Shown here: one piece after another, positions 19,677 through 28,974 of the stretch
How the letters are laid out: each line of letters begins with the position of its first letter
How positions within the stretch are numbered: position 1 is the first letter of the stretch
Assembly (NCBI RefSeq): GCF_000513995.1
Contig: NZ_AZVB01000001.1
Location: 186,001 to 250,000 of the forward strand
Length of the DNA stretch: 64,000 nt
From: Pseudoxanthomonas sp. J35
GTDB lineage: Bacteria; Pseudomonadota; Gammaproteobacteria; Xanthomonadales; Xanthomonadaceae
Direction: 5' to 3'
Made by a program: the position numbers and the translations under genes
Notes under the pieces: model-generated
Database searches by the model: none
The model's input: the letters and a program-made list of their open reading frames with translations, nothing else
What the model was told of the DNA's origin: nothing

Positions 19677-20207
19677 TCACTGCGTTTCCGACGGCTCGTC
19701 GAGCACCTCGATGCCGCCGGCGTCCAGCCCGCGCAGGGCGTCGCCGACGCTGCCATGGCCGGGGAACGGCTCGGCCGCGGCGATCGCGGCCAGCGGCACC
19801 AGGGCGAAGGCGCGCTCGTGCAGGTGCGGGTGCGGCACGCGCAGGCCCGGCAGGTCGATCACCCGGCCGCCGTACAGCAGCAGGTCCAGGTCGAGCACGC
19901 GCGGGCCCCAGCGCAGGCCGTCGCCGCGCTCGCGGCCGGCCTCGCGCTCGATCCGCAGCAGGTGCTCCAGCAGTTCCAGCGGCTCCAGCCGGGTCTGCAG
20001 CAGCGCCGCGGCGTTGATGAAATCCGGCTGGTCGACCCGGCCCCAGGCCGGGGTGCGGTAGAAGCGCGACAGCGCCAGCAGGCCGGTGCCGGGCAGCGCC
20101 GCCAGCTCTTCGGCGGCCCGGCGCAGCATCGGCACCGGCTGGCCCAGGTTGGCGCCCAGGCCGATGCAGGCATGTACCGCCGGTTGCGGGGGTTCGGGGG
20201 CGCTCAT
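19677..20207 (-). CDS. folK: 2-amino-4-hydroxy-6-hydroxymethyldihydropteridine pyrophosphokinase
   Basis: Activates the pterin for folate synthesis. The 176 residues from the ATG at 20207 show GLGANLG, SRFYRTPAWG, QPDFINAA, the GLRWGPRVLDLDLLLYG signature and PHPHLHERAFALVPL. The frame is open upstream inside pcnB, but the ATG overlaps the pcnB TGA by four bases and begins the homology. The pcnB-folK-panB order is typical of gammaproteobacteria. Confidence 0.95.
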   Translation of the reverse strand: MSAPEPPQPAVHACIGLGANLGQPVPMLRRAAEELAALPGTGLLALSRFYRTPAWGRVDQPDFINAAALLQTRLEPLELLEHLLRIEREAGRERGDGLRWGPRVLDLDLLLYGGRVIDLPGLRVPHPHLHERAFALVPLAAIAAAEPFPGHGSVGDALRGLDAGGIEVLDEPSETQ

Positions 20208-21574
20208 TCCGCGGCCGCGGCCGGACGCCGGCGACGGCGGCGGCGACGGCGGGCCGGGGCGTCGCCGCCCTCCCCCTCGTATCCGGCCGCGTCCGCCTCG
20301 AGGCTGGCCGCCAGCTCGTCGCCGGAGACCTGCTGGGCGGTGCGCCAGAACTCCACGTCCGCCGCGTGCGAATCGGCGGCGGCCTGGCGCAGGACCAGGA
20401 AGTCGTAGGCCGCGCGGAAGCGCGGATGCGCCAGCAGGCGGAACACGCGCTTGCGCTGGCGCGCGGAGAAGCGCGACTGCAGCAGCCAGATCTCCTGCAT
20501 CGGCAGGGAGAAGCGCTTGGGCAGGGCGATGGTCTGCACCTGGTGCAGGGTCACCCGGTCGGCGGCGCGGCGCTGCGCCTCCTCGGCATGCATGCCCTGC
20601 GCCTGCAGCCCGGCCAGGGCGCGGCAGTACGCCGGCCACAGCAGCACGGCGAACAGAAACGCCGGCGACACCGGCTCGTCCGCGGCCACCCGCGCGTCGG
20701 TGTTGGCCAGGCCCTGCAGCAGCATCCGCCGCAGCGCGCCGCTGCGGTTGGAGCGCAGCGCGGCGGCGGTTTCCGGCATCAGCGCCGGCAGCAGGCCGTG
20801 CCGCTCCAGGCCCTCGAAACTGGCTACCGCGTGCCCGGACAGGAACAGCTTGAGCATTTCCTCGAACAGCCGCGCCGGCGCGGCCTCGCCCAGCAGCGGG
20901 GCCAGCAGCGGGATCGGCGCGGCGGTGGCCGGCTCGATGCTGAAGCCCAGCTTGGCCGCCAGGCGCACCGCGCGCAGCATGCGCACCGGGTCTTCGCGGT
21001 AGCGGGTCTCCGGGTCGCCGATCAGGCGCATCACCCGCGCCTGCACGTCCTCGTAGCCGCCGACGTAGTCGCGCACCGAGAAGTCCTCGATGGCGTAGTA
21101 GAGGGCGTTGCAGGTGAAGTCGCGACGGACCGCGTCCTCCTCGATCGTGCCGTAGACGTTGTCGCGGACCAGGCGGCCGTCCTCGACCTCGCGGTCGCCG
21201 CTGCCGTCGTCGCTGTTGGCACGGAAGGTGGCGACCTCGATGATCTCGCGGCCGTAGACCACGTGGGCCAGGCGGAAGCGGCGGCCGATCAGGCGGCAGT
21301 TGCGGAACATCTGCTTGACCTGCTCCGGCGTGGCGTCGGTGGCCACGTCGAAGTCCTTCGGGTGCAGGCCCAGCAGGAGGTCGCGGACCGCGCCACCGAC
21401 CAGGTAGGCGCCGAAACCGGCCTCGCGCAGGCGGTACAGGACGCGGAGCGCGTTGGGGCTGACGTCCCGGCGCGAGAGCACATGCTGGTCGCGGGGAATG
21501 ATGCGCAGGACGGGCTGCGGGAGGGCTTGCGGATTGATGGGCGTGCTTCCGTGAACAAAAACGTGCCGGACCAT
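20204..21574 (-). CDS. pcnB: Poly(A) polymerase I
   Basis: Adds poly(A) tails that promote RNA decay. It has 456 residues. The nucleotidyltransferase motif GAYLVGGAVRDLLLG...DFDVATDATPEQ gives the metal-binding Asp pair. LIGRRFRLAHVVYG is the motif that separates PcnB from CCA-adding enzymes. A central RNA-binding head domain and a Lys/Arg-rich C-terminal tail (about 440-452) follow. The ATG at 21574 overlaps the -35 of the divergent tRNA-Glu promoter; an internal non-ATG start is possible, since pcnB often uses rare starts. Confidence 0.92.
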   Translation of the reverse strand: MVRHVFVHGSTPINPQALPQPVLRIIPRDQHVLSRRDVSPNALRVLYRLREAGFGAYLVGGAVRDLLLGLHPKDFDVATDATPEQVKQMFRNCRLIGRRFRLAHVVYGREIIEVATFRANSDDGSGDREVEDGRLVRDNVYGTIEEDAVRRDFTCNALYYAIEDFSVRDYVGGYEDVQARVMRLIGDPETRYREDPVRMLRAVRLAAKLGFSIEPATAAPIPLLAPLLGEAAPARLFEEMLKLFLSGHAVASFEGLERHGLLPALMPETAAALRSNRSGALRRMLLQGLANTDARVAADEPVSPAFLFAVLLWPAYCRALAGLQAQGMHAEEAQRRAADRVTLHQVQTIALPKRFSLPMQEIWLLQSRFSARQRKRVFRLLAHPRFRAAYDFLVLRQAAADSHAADVEFWRTAQQVSGDELAASLEADAAGYEGEGGDAPARRRRRRRRRPAAAAE

Positions 21575-21602
21575 TGCCGTCCGGCTGGCGCGTGAATATA
21601 CT
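21574..21602 (+). promoter_or_regulatory. tRNA-Glu promoter
   Basis: TTGCCG (21574-21579), a 17 bp spacer and TATACT (21597-21602), about 30 bp before the tRNA 5' end. The spacing is ideal for sigma-70. Confidence 0.65.
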
Positions 21603-21631
21603 AGCGCGCCTTCGCCGGCGACACCCGCAAC

Positions 21632-21706
21632 GCTCCCTTCGTCTAGTGGTTAGGACGTGGCCCTCTCAAGGCTAAAACAGGGGTTCGAGTCCCCTAGGGA
21701 GCGCCA
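21632..21706 (+). tRNA. tRNA-Glu (anticodon CTC)
   Basis: Acceptor arms GCTCCCT and AGGGAGC pair perfectly, with discriminator G and an encoded CCA. The anticodon stem TGGCC/GGCTA closes the loop CTCTCAA, giving anticodon CTC for glutamate. The T arm AGGGG-TTCGAGT-CCCCT is canonical. It has its own promoter and a strong terminator. Confidence 0.96.
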
Positions 21707-21724
21707 TCCCGGCGTCGAGAAGAC

Positions 21725-21751
21725 AAAAACCCCGCGCAGGCGGGGTTTTTT
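21725..21751. terminator. Bidirectional intrinsic terminator after tRNA-Glu
   Basis: AAAAACCCCGC (21725-21735), loop GCAG, then GCGGGGTTTTTT (21740-21751). The T-tract on one strand and the A-tract on the other let it end both the tRNA transcript and the convergent transporter transcript, whose gene stops at 21868. Confidence 0.88.
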
Positions 21752-21867
21752 GTTGCCCGGAGGCCGTCCCGGGCCCGGCCCGGCAGGTCCGGGCGTCGGC
21801 GGGGCCAGCCAGGCCGGCCCGCCGCCTTCACGGCCGCGGCGTCGCCGCCGCGGCCGTGCCCCAGGCC

Positions 21868-23301
21868 TCAGCCTTCCATCTGCTCCAGGGCCTTGCCCTT
21901 GGTCTCGTGCACGTACTTGAGCACGAAGAACACCGACAGCACGGCGAAGAAGGTGTAGATGCCGTAGGCCGCGGCCAGGCCGATGCCGGCCAGCAGCATC
22001 GGGAAGGTCCAGGTGATCAGGAAGTTCGCGGTCCACTGCGCCAGGCCGGCCACGGCCAGGCCCGAGCCACGGATCTGGTTCGGGAACATCTCGCCCAGCA
22101 TGACCCACATCACCGGGCCCCAGGACAGGTTGAAGAAGACCACGTAGACGTTGGCCGCCACCAGCGCCAGCACGCCCATCGAGCCGGACAGCTGCAGCGT
22201 GCCCGAGCCGTCCAGGCCGCCGGAAGCGAAGGCCACGGTCACCAGGCCCAGGCTGATCGCCATGCCCACCGAGCCGATCCACAGCAGCGGCTTGCGCCCG
22301 ACCTTGTCGATCAGGGCCACGGTCAGCAGGCAGGCGCCGATGCTCACCGCGCCGGAGATCACGTTGGTCATCAGCGCCTGGTCCTCGGTGAAGCCCACCG
22401 CCTGCCACAGCACCGCGCCGTAGTAGAAGACCACGTTGATGCCGACGAACTGCTGGAAGGTGGCAAGACCAATACCCACCCACACGATCGGGCGGATCCG
22501 GCCGGTGGCCTTGTTGACCAGGTCCGACAGGCGCGGCCGGTGGTGGTCCTTGGCCAGCGAGGCGTCAATCTCCACCAGGGTGCGCTCGCCCTGGGCTGCG
22601 CCATAGAGCCGGGTCAGCACGCCGAGGGCGCGATCGCGCAGGCCGCGCGCGACCAGGTAGCGCGGGCTTTCCGGGATGAAGAACAGCGCGAACAGGAACA
22701 GGAAGGCCGGGGCCAGCTCGGCCCAGAACATCCAGCGCCAGGCCTCGTAGTCCCACCACAGGATCTCGGTGGAGGCGCCGGCGTGGCGGGCCAGCCACCA
22801 GTTGCTGAGGAACGAGAAGAACAGGCCGGAGATGATCGCGATCTGCTGCACCGTGGCCAGGCGGCCGCGGTAGCGCGCCGGGGCCACCTCGCTGATGTAG
22901 GCCGGTGCCATCACGCTGGCCGCGCCGACCGCCAGGCCACCGATCACGCGGTAGATGACGAACTCGGCCGAAGAGGTGGCGATGCCCGAACCCCAGGCCG
23001 AGACGATGAAGAACACCGCCGCCCACAGCTGCATCGTGCGGCGGCCGTAGCGGTCGGCCAGGGTGCCGGCGAACCAGGCGCCGACCGCGCAGCCCAGCAG
23101 CATCGAGGCCACGTTGAAGCCGGTCACCGCGGCATCCGAGCCGAAGGCCAGCTTCAGGCCGTCGACCGTGCCGTTGATGACGCCGCTGTCGTAGCCGAAC
23201 AGGAAGCCGCCGATGGTGGCCACCAGGCTGATGAGGATGATGAAGCGGGTGTTCTCCCCGCCTTGCGGGGCCGCATGGCCCGTGATCGATGGACTGCTCA
23301 T
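21868..23301 (-). CDS. Sugar-porter family MFS transporter
   Basis: A 477-residue, 12-helix proton symporter of the sugar-porter family. The start ATG at 23301 is preceded by AAGGG at 5 bases; an in-frame upstream start would add 13 unlikely residues. Diagnostic signatures are DRYGRR after helix 2, PESPRYLVARG after helix 6, QQFVGINVVFYYG in helix 7, DKVGRKPLL and the C-terminal HETKGKALEQ. It ends the xyloglucan locus and probably imports one of the released monosaccharides (galactose, xylose or fucose). An AGCGCT-centred palindrome lies 170 bp upstream. Confidence 0.92.
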   Translation of the reverse strand: MSSPSITGHAAPQGGENTRFIILISLVATIGGFLFGYDSGVINGTVDGLKLAFGSDAAVTGFNVASMLLGCAVGAWFAGTLADRYGRRTMQLWAAVFFIVSAWGSGIATSSAEFVIYRVIGGLAVGAASVMAPAYISEVAPARYRGRLATVQQIAIISGLFFSFLSNWWLARHAGASTEILWWDYEAWRWMFWAELAPAFLFLFALFFIPESPRYLVARGLRDRALGVLTRLYGAAQGERTLVEIDASLAKDHHRPRLSDLVNKATGRIRPIVWVGIGLATFQQFVGINVVFYYGAVLWQAVGFTEDQALMTNVISGAVSIGACLLTVALIDKVGRKPLLWIGSVGMAISLGLVTVAFASGGLDGSGTLQLSGSMGVLALVAANVYVVFFNLSWGPVMWVMLGEMFPNQIRGSGLAVAGLAQWTANFLITWTFPMLLAGIGLAAAYGIYTFFAVLSVFFVLKYVHETKGKALEQMEG

Positions 23302-23650
23302 TTCAACCCTTGTCGTCGTGTTGGTCTTACACGCCGGCAAGCCGGCGCGCCCCTCCCTCGCGGGTCCACCTGCGCGGTCCCGCTACCACCGTCACGGTGC
23401 CTCCCAGCGCTCCGGGCACTCCTGCCGCGGAAGTCTCCGGACAGGTCGTCGCGGCACAGCTTACCCGTATTGGCAGCGCTGTCGTCACCCGCCGCAAGCG
23501 TATGGCGGAACTGCCCAATCCCTTGTTTTTCCGGGACTGCCATGGACTTCCGGGAGGCTCGCCGCGATCGGGCGGCCGGTCCGGGCGCTGGCGGGCCGGC
23601 CCCGCCTGCCCCGGGCCAGCACCGGCCTTCCAGGCCCCGCCTTCCCGTGG
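23302..23650 (-). other. 349 bp intergenic region between GH95 gene and transporter
   Basis: No gene is seen here. It holds the putative operator at 23472-23483, a TTGTTTTT-like pocket at about 23522 and, just upstream of the ribosome site, a GCCGG-CAAG-CCGGC hairpin that would fold in the transporter mRNA leader. The transporter may thus have its own regulated promoter. Confidence 0.5.
23472..23483. promoter_or_regulatory. Putative LacI-type operator upstream of the MFS transporter
   Basis: GGCAGCGCTGTC is centred on the palindrome CAGCGCTG. It shares the 10-mer CAGCGCTGTC with the site before the first TonB receptor (38020-38029). AGCGCT-centred palindromes are typical of LacI-family operators. 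No LacI-family gene is in the window. Confidence 0.45.
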
Positions 23651-26029
23651 TCATACGCGGACCAGCCCCCTGCCCCGCCAGGCCAGCGTGGCCGCCTGCC
23701 CCGCCGCCAGTTCCAGATCGATGGCCTGGCCGCGGTATTCGATCCGGTAGCGGCCGCCGCGGTCGCTGGCGATCCGGGCCTGGCGCAGCTGGCCGCCCGC
23801 CCATTCCAGGTCGAGCCCGGCCGCGCCGCGCACGCGCAGCCCGCGCACGCTGCCGTCCGCCCAGGCCCGCGGCAGTGCCGGCAGCAGGAACACGCTGCCG
23901 CCCCAGCTCTGCAGCAGCATCTCGGTGATCCCGGCGGTGCCGCCGAAGTTGCCGTCGATCTGGAACGGCGGGTGGGCGTCGAACAGGTTGGGATAGGTGC
24001 GCGCCGGGCTGAGCAGCATGGCCAGCACGCGGTACGCGCGCTCGGCGTCGCGCAGCCGCGCCCACAGGTTCAGGCGCCAGCCGATGCCCCAGCCGGTGGC
24101 ATCGTCGCCGCGGATCTCCAGCGAGCGGCGCGCGGCCGCGGCCAGCTCCGGGGTGTCGCGCACATTGATCTGGCTGGAAGGATGCAGCGCGTACAGGTGG
24201 GACACGTGGCGGTGATGGAGTTCGGGGGCTTCCATGTCCCAGTCGTGCTGCCACTCCTGCAATTGCCCGGCCTTGCCGACGCGGTGCGGCGGCAGGCGCT
24301 CGCGCAGCGTCGCCAGCCGCGCGGCCAGGTCCGCATCCACGCCCAGCAGGCGGGCGATCTCGATGCACTGCCCGAACAGGTCGCGCAGGATCTGCGCGTC
24401 CATCGACGGCCCGGCGCACAGCGCCGCCCCGTGCGGATGCTCGTTCTCCGGCGAGATCGAGGGCGCGGTGACCATGGCCCCGGTACCGGGGTCCTCGACC
24501 AGGGTAGCGGCGAAGAACTCGGCCGCGCCCCGGAACAGCGGCCACACCCGGCGCAGGTAGTCCGGGTCGCGGCCGTAGTCCCAGCGGTCCCAGAGATGCT
24601 GCAGCAGCCAGGCGCCGCCGGTGGGCCACAACCCCCACTTGGCGCCGTCGATGGGCGCGGTGCGGCGCCACAGGTCGGTGTTGTGGTGGACCACCCAGCC
24701 GGGGGCGCCGTACATGCGCCGCGCGGTTTCGGCGCCCGCCTCGGCCAGCTCCGCGACCATGCGCTCCAGCGGCTCCACGCATTCGGCCAGCGCGTTGGCC
24801 TCCGCCGGCCAGTAGTTCATCTGGGTGTTGATGTTGATCGTGTACTTGCTCTCCCATGGCGGCGAGAGCAGGTCGTTCCAGATACCCTGCAGGTTGGCCG
24901 GCTGGGTCCCGGGGCGCGAGCTGCAGATCAGCAGGTAGCGCCCGAACTGGTGGTACAGCGCGGCCAGCGCCGGATCGCCGCCCTGGGCGAAGCGTGCCAC
25001 GCGCGCGTCCGTCGGCAGGGCGGCGATCTCCGGCGGGCTCTGGCCGAGGTCGATCCGGACGCGGCGGAACAGCCGCCGGTGCTCGGCCACGTGCGCGTCC
25101 AGCAGCGCGTCCCAGGACTTGCGCGCGGCTGCATCCAGTCGCGCGCGCGTGATCGCCTCCGGATCGCCGCCGATGTCGTCGTAGCGGCGGAAGCCGGTGG
25201 CCGCGGTCAGCAGCAGCACGACCTCGTCGGCGCCCTGCACCTCGATCCGCTCGCCGCGCCGGCGCAGCGAGCCGCCGCGCGGGAGCACCCGCAGGCGGGC
25301 GGCGAAGCGCAGCCCGCCCTCGATGCCGAAGGCGTCGCCGTTGCGGCCGCGCAGCAGCAGGCCGTCCCCGCCGTCGGCCTCCACGGTCGCCTCGGCATGG
25401 TCGCTGTCCAGGCCGATGCGCAGGCCGATCCGGCGCGGCCGGTCGCCCGACAGCCGCACCACCAGGCATTGGTCCACCGCGGAGACGAACACCTGCCGGG
25501 TGTGCTGCATGCCGCGCGCCTCGAAGGTGCTGGTGGCCAGCGCGCGATCCAGGTCCAGCTCGCGGCGGTAGCCGTTGAGCTCGGCGATCTCGAGGAAATC
25601 CAGCCGCAGGTCGCCCAGCGGCTGGTACGGCATCTGCTTCTTCGGCCGTCCCATCATCTCCGCCTCGGCCAGCGCCTCGGCCTCCGCGTAGCGGCCGGCG
25701 AACAGCAGGCGCCGCACCTCGGGCAGCGCGGCCAGCGCGCCGGGCGGGGTCGGGTCATAGGGCCGGCCGGCGTAGAGCGTGTCCTCGTTGAGCTGCAGGC
25801 GCTCGTACCGGCCTCCGCCCCAGGCCATCGCACCGAGGCGGCCGTTGCCCAGAGGCAACGCCTCGACCCACTGCGTGGCCGGGCGCGGGTACCAGAGCTT
25901 CAGCGGTGGCGGCGCGGCGGCGCTGCCCGCCGCGGCGGCGGAAGCGGCCGCGGTGGCCGCGGCCGGGCGTGCGCTCGTGGCCAGCGCCGCCGCGGTGGCC
26001 TTGATCAGTTCGCGCCGGGTCAGGCTCAT
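23651..26029 (-). CDS. GH95 alpha-L-fucosidase (or related alpha-1,2-L-glycosidase), Tat-exported
   Basis: Inverting glycosidase of family GH95, 792 residues, expected to remove alpha-1,2-L-fucose from xyloglucan side chains. LTRRELIKATAAALA at residues 3-17 is a twin-arginine signal, followed by an Ala-rich stretch to about 40. Family motifs are ALPLGNGRLGAM, QLNEDTLYAG, NINTQMNYWPAE (catalytic-site Asn residues near 399-405), SISPENEHPHG (general acid near Glu528), LNLWARLRDAERAY and FQIDGNFGG (Asp692). It follows the GH31 gene by 67 bp. Activity on L-galactosides cannot be excluded from sequence. Confidence 0.93.
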   Translation of the reverse strand: MSLTRRELIKATAAALATSARPAAATAAASAAAAGSAAAPPPLKLWYPRPATQWVEALPLGNGRLGAMAWGGGRYERLQLNEDTLYAGRPYDPTPPGALAALPEVRRLLFAGRYAEAEALAEAEMMGRPKKQMPYQPLGDLRLDFLEIAELNGYRRELDLDRALATSTFEARGMQHTRQVFVSAVDQCLVVRLSGDRPRRIGLRIGLDSDHAEATVEADGGDGLLLRGRNGDAFGIEGGLRFAARLRVLPRGGSLRRRGERIEVQGADEVVLLLTAATGFRRYDDIGGDPEAITRARLDAAARKSWDALLDAHVAEHRRLFRRVRIDLGQSPPEIAALPTDARVARFAQGGDPALAALYHQFGRYLLICSSRPGTQPANLQGIWNDLLSPPWESKYTININTQMNYWPAEANALAECVEPLERMVAELAEAGAETARRMYGAPGWVVHHNTDLWRRTAPIDGAKWGLWPTGGAWLLQHLWDRWDYGRDPDYLRRVWPLFRGAAEFFAATLVEDPGTGAMVTAPSISPENEHPHGAALCAGPSMDAQILRDLFGQCIEIARLLGVDADLAARLATLRERLPPHRVGKAGQLQEWQHDWDMEAPELHHRHVSHLYALHPSSQINVRDTPELAAAARRSLEIRGDDATGWGIGWRLNLWARLRDAERAYRVLAMLLSPARTYPNLFDAHPPFQIDGNFGGTAGITEMLLQSWGGSVFLLPALPRAWADGSVRGLRVRGAAGLDLEWAGGQLRQARIASDRGGRYRIEYRGQAIDLELAAGQAATLAWRGRGLVRV

Positions 26030-26096
26030 GCGGTCACGTGGTCCCTGTCATGCGGAAGCTGCGCGCCGGGCAATCGTGGCCGGGCGCGCAAGTGGC

Positions 26097-28940
26097 TCAC
26101 TTGCGCGGGCGACGCACGCTGAGCGGCTTGCCGGTGTAGCGGACGGTCGCATCGGCCGCCGGCTCCAGCGTGCCGGCATCGGCGCGCGGGCCGCCGATCC
26201 AGCGCACCCGGATCTCGCGCTGGGCCTGCATCCCCGGATACCCGCCCTCGCGCGCGCCGATCAGCAGCTCGCCCTTCGCCTCGTCCCAGGCCAGCGGGAT
26301 GCGGCTGTACTCGCCGCGCTCGTAGCCGTAGTTGCGGCCGTCGTCCTCGTAGATCGAGAAACGGCCGTCGGCGCCGGTGTAGACCTCCAGGGTCAGCGGT
26401 GCGTCCGGCTTCTCGTCCACGTACTGCTGCACCACCGTGCGCGGCACGATCGAACCGGCGCGCACGAACAGCGGGCTGCGCTCCAGCGGCGCGGCGGCGG
26501 TGATGCCCTGCCCGCCCGCGTGGCGCTGGCCGGTATGGAAGTCGATCCAGCTGGTGCCGGCCGGCAGGTACACCTCGCGCTCGCGGGCCTTGTAGCGGGT
26601 GACCGGGGCGACCAGGAAGGCGGGGCCGAACAGGTACTGGTCGGCGATGTCGCGCACCTTCGGGTCGTCCGGGAAGTCCATCGCCAGCGTGCGCAGGATC
26701 GTGCCGTCGCGGTGCCAGGTGTCGCCGGCCAGGGTGTAGATGTACGGCAGCAGGGTGTAGCGCAGCTTCAGGTAGTGGACGAAGCTGTCGTAGTGCAGCG
26801 TGCCTTCCGGGGCGATCTCCCAGATCTCGCGGTACGGGAACTGGCCGTGCAGGCGGAACACCGGGACGAAGGCGCCGTACTGGAACCAGCGCAGGTTCTG
26901 CTCGCGCCACTCGTCCAGGTGCGCCGGGTCCTTGCTCTCGTAGCGCTTCTCCGGCGAGAAGCCGCCGATGTCGAAGCTCACGTTGGGCGCGCCGGCCATC
27001 GAGGCGTTGACCAGCGCCGGGATCTGCTCGCGCAGGTCGTCCCAGCGCGGGACGATGTCGCCGCTCCAGAACGCGGCGGCGGCGCGCTGCTGGCCGGCGA
27101 AGTAGGCGCGCGAGAGGATGAACACGCGTTTGTCTGGATCGACCTCGCGGGAACCGCGGTACACGCCTTCCGAATGCGCCAGCGGATACGAGTTGAAGTA
27201 TTCCGCCGACGGCCCCAGCGCGGTGGGGGTGGTGCGGGCCTTGCGCTCGCCGATGTCGATGTTGCTGTGCAGGTCCGGTTCGGACGCGTCCAGCCACCAG
27301 GCGTCGAAGCCCTTGCTGTTGAGCTTCTCGTTCACCTGGCGCCAGAAGATGTCCTGCGCCTCCTTCGCGTACGGGTCGTAGAACGAGTTGAGGTAGCCCT
27401 CGCCGATCCAGTCGCGCTCACCGACCTCGATGTTGCGCCGGTAGATGTAGCCCTTGGCGTCCAGCTCCTTGAAATGCTCGGTGGTGGGATAGAACTTGGG
27501 CCAGACCGAGATCATGATCTGCGCGTGGTTGTCGTGGACGTGCCTGACCATGCCCTCCGGGTCGGGGAAGGCCTTGGGGTCGAAGTTGTGCGAGCCCCAG
27601 GCGTCCTCCGGCCAGTAGGACCAGTCGAGCACGATGGCGTCGATCGGCAAGCCGCGCCGGCGGTACTCGTCGAGCGCGCCGGTCAACTCGGCCTGGGTCT
27701 TGTAGCGCTCGCGGCTCTGCCAGAAACCGTAGGCCCACTTGGGCAGGATCACCGCCTTGCCGGTGAGCCGGCGGTAGCCGGCGATCACGTCGTCGGCGTC
27801 GCGCCCGGCCACCACGTAGTAGTCGATCATCTGCGCCGCCTCGGACCAGATCGACAGGTCGCGCGCCTCCTCGGCCGGCAACGGGTCGCGGTGCAGCAGC
27901 GCGATGTAGGAGGGGTCGATAGCGTCCCACTCCACGCGCAGGCGGTGCCGGGTGCCGGGCGTCAGGTCCAGCGCGAACTCGTGGTGCCAGGGGTTCCAGT
28001 TCTGGCGCCAGCGGTCGATCACCCGTTCGCCGTCCACGTACACCCGGGCGTACTCGCTGTTGTACAGGGAAAAGGTGTGGCGGCCGGCGGTGCGCGCCTC
28101 GATGGCGCCCTCCCACACCACCTGGGTGCGCCCGCCCTGGGCCCTGTTCCAGCCGTCCCCGGGCAGGTTCTTCAGGTCTTTGATGTACTGGTAGGCGATC
28201 TCCGCCTCGCGGCGCACCACCTTCTCCACCCCGTCGATGGAGTAGCGCGCGGTCAGCGCGCCCGGCCGGCCCTGCGCGTCGTACACCTGCAGGCCTTCCT
28301 GCAGCGGGCGCAGGCCGCGCGGGTCGCCATAGCGGGTGATGGCGTTGTTGTCCCACAGGATGCCGTAGTTGCGGCTGGACAGCAGGTACGGGATGGCCTT
28401 GTCGATGTTGTGCTGGAGCAGCTCCACGTCGCGGCCCTTGAGGTTCATCCAGCCTTGCTGGTGCAGGCCGGTGCCGTAGAAGGCCTCGTCCTCGGGCGAG
28501 CGGAAGCGTTGGCGGATGCTGTAGTAGGGCCGCCCCTCGAACTCGACCGGCTCGAAGCCGCGCCCACCCGGGCTTTCCTCCAGCAGCGGCCGGCCCTGCG
28601 CGTCGAAGAAGCGGACGCTGCCGTCGGCCAGCGCCACCTCGGCGGCGATGCCGTCGGCCTGCAGGCGCACAGCGCCGGCGCCGCGCTCCAGGGTGAAGGA
28701 CGGCGCCGGGCCGGCCACGGGCGCGCGCATCAGGCTGGGGCTGCGCTGGAAATCGCCGTCCGGGTCGGCGCTGACGCGCAGGATGCTCGGGTCCACCAGC
28801 TGCAGGCGCACGTCGGCGGCGCCCGCATCGGCCGGGCGCACGATCACGCCGTCGGCCAGCCGTTTCACCTCCTGCGCCGCCGCGGCTAGCGGCAGCGCCG
28901 CGGCCAGAGCCAGCAGGAACCGGGACTTCGTCTTTCGCAT
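26097..28940 (-). CDS. GH31 alpha-xylosidase with inserted PA14 domain
   Basis: Releases alpha-1,6-xylose from the non-reducing end of xyloglucan oligosaccharides. It has 947 residues, a Sec signal peptide cleaved near AAA-QE (22-23), an N-terminal beta-sandwich, a PA14 insert at about 225-350 and the (beta/alpha)8 barrel. The nucleophile is Asp551 in WWLDASEPD and the acid/base is Asp628 in FWSGDIVPRWDD. The PA14 insert is the architecture of the Cellvibrio xyloglucan alpha-xylosidase, where it helps hold longer oligosaccharides. AAGGAG precedes the ATG at good distance. Confidence 0.95.
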   Translation of the reverse strand: MRKTKSRFLLALAAALPLAAAAQEVKRLADGVIVRPADAGAADVRLQLVDPSILRVSADPDGDFQRSPSLMRAPVAGPAPSFTLERGAGAVRLQADGIAAEVALADGSVRFFDAQGRPLLEESPGGRGFEPVEFEGRPYYSIRQRFRSPEDEAFYGTGLHQQGWMNLKGRDVELLQHNIDKAIPYLLSSRNYGILWDNNAITRYGDPRGLRPLQEGLQVYDAQGRPGALTARYSIDGVEKVVRREAEIAYQYIKDLKNLPGDGWNRAQGGRTQVVWEGAIEARTAGRHTFSLYNSEYARVYVDGERVIDRWRQNWNPWHHEFALDLTPGTRHRLRVEWDAIDPSYIALLHRDPLPAEEARDLSIWSEAAQMIDYYVVAGRDADDVIAGYRRLTGKAVILPKWAYGFWQSRERYKTQAELTGALDEYRRRGLPIDAIVLDWSYWPEDAWGSHNFDPKAFPDPEGMVRHVHDNHAQIMISVWPKFYPTTEHFKELDAKGYIYRRNIEVGERDWIGEGYLNSFYDPYAKEAQDIFWRQVNEKLNSKGFDAWWLDASEPDLHSNIDIGERKARTTPTALGPSAEYFNSYPLAHSEGVYRGSREVDPDKRVFILSRAYFAGQQRAAAAFWSGDIVPRWDDLREQIPALVNASMAGAPNVSFDIGGFSPEKRYESKDPAHLDEWREQNLRWFQYGAFVPVFRLHGQFPYREIWEIAPEGTLHYDSFVHYLKLRYTLLPYIYTLAGDTWHRDGTILRTLAMDFPDDPKVRDIADQYLFGPAFLVAPVTRYKAREREVYLPAGTSWIDFHTGQRHAGGQGITAAAPLERSPLFVRAGSIVPRTVVQQYVDEKPDAPLTLEVYTGADGRFSIYEDDGRNYGYERGEYSRIPLAWDEAKGELLIGAREGGYPGMQAQREIRVRWIGGPRADAGTLEPAADATVRYTGKPLSVRRPRK

Positions 28941-28974
28941 TTCGCCACTCCTTCCTCGGCGCTCGCGCGCCTGG

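Noticed and set aside
21632-21751. tRNA-Glu as an integration site
   Set aside because: No integrase, no repeat of the tRNA 3' end and no change in composition was found in the 20 kb downstream; the xyloglucan genes look native in base use.
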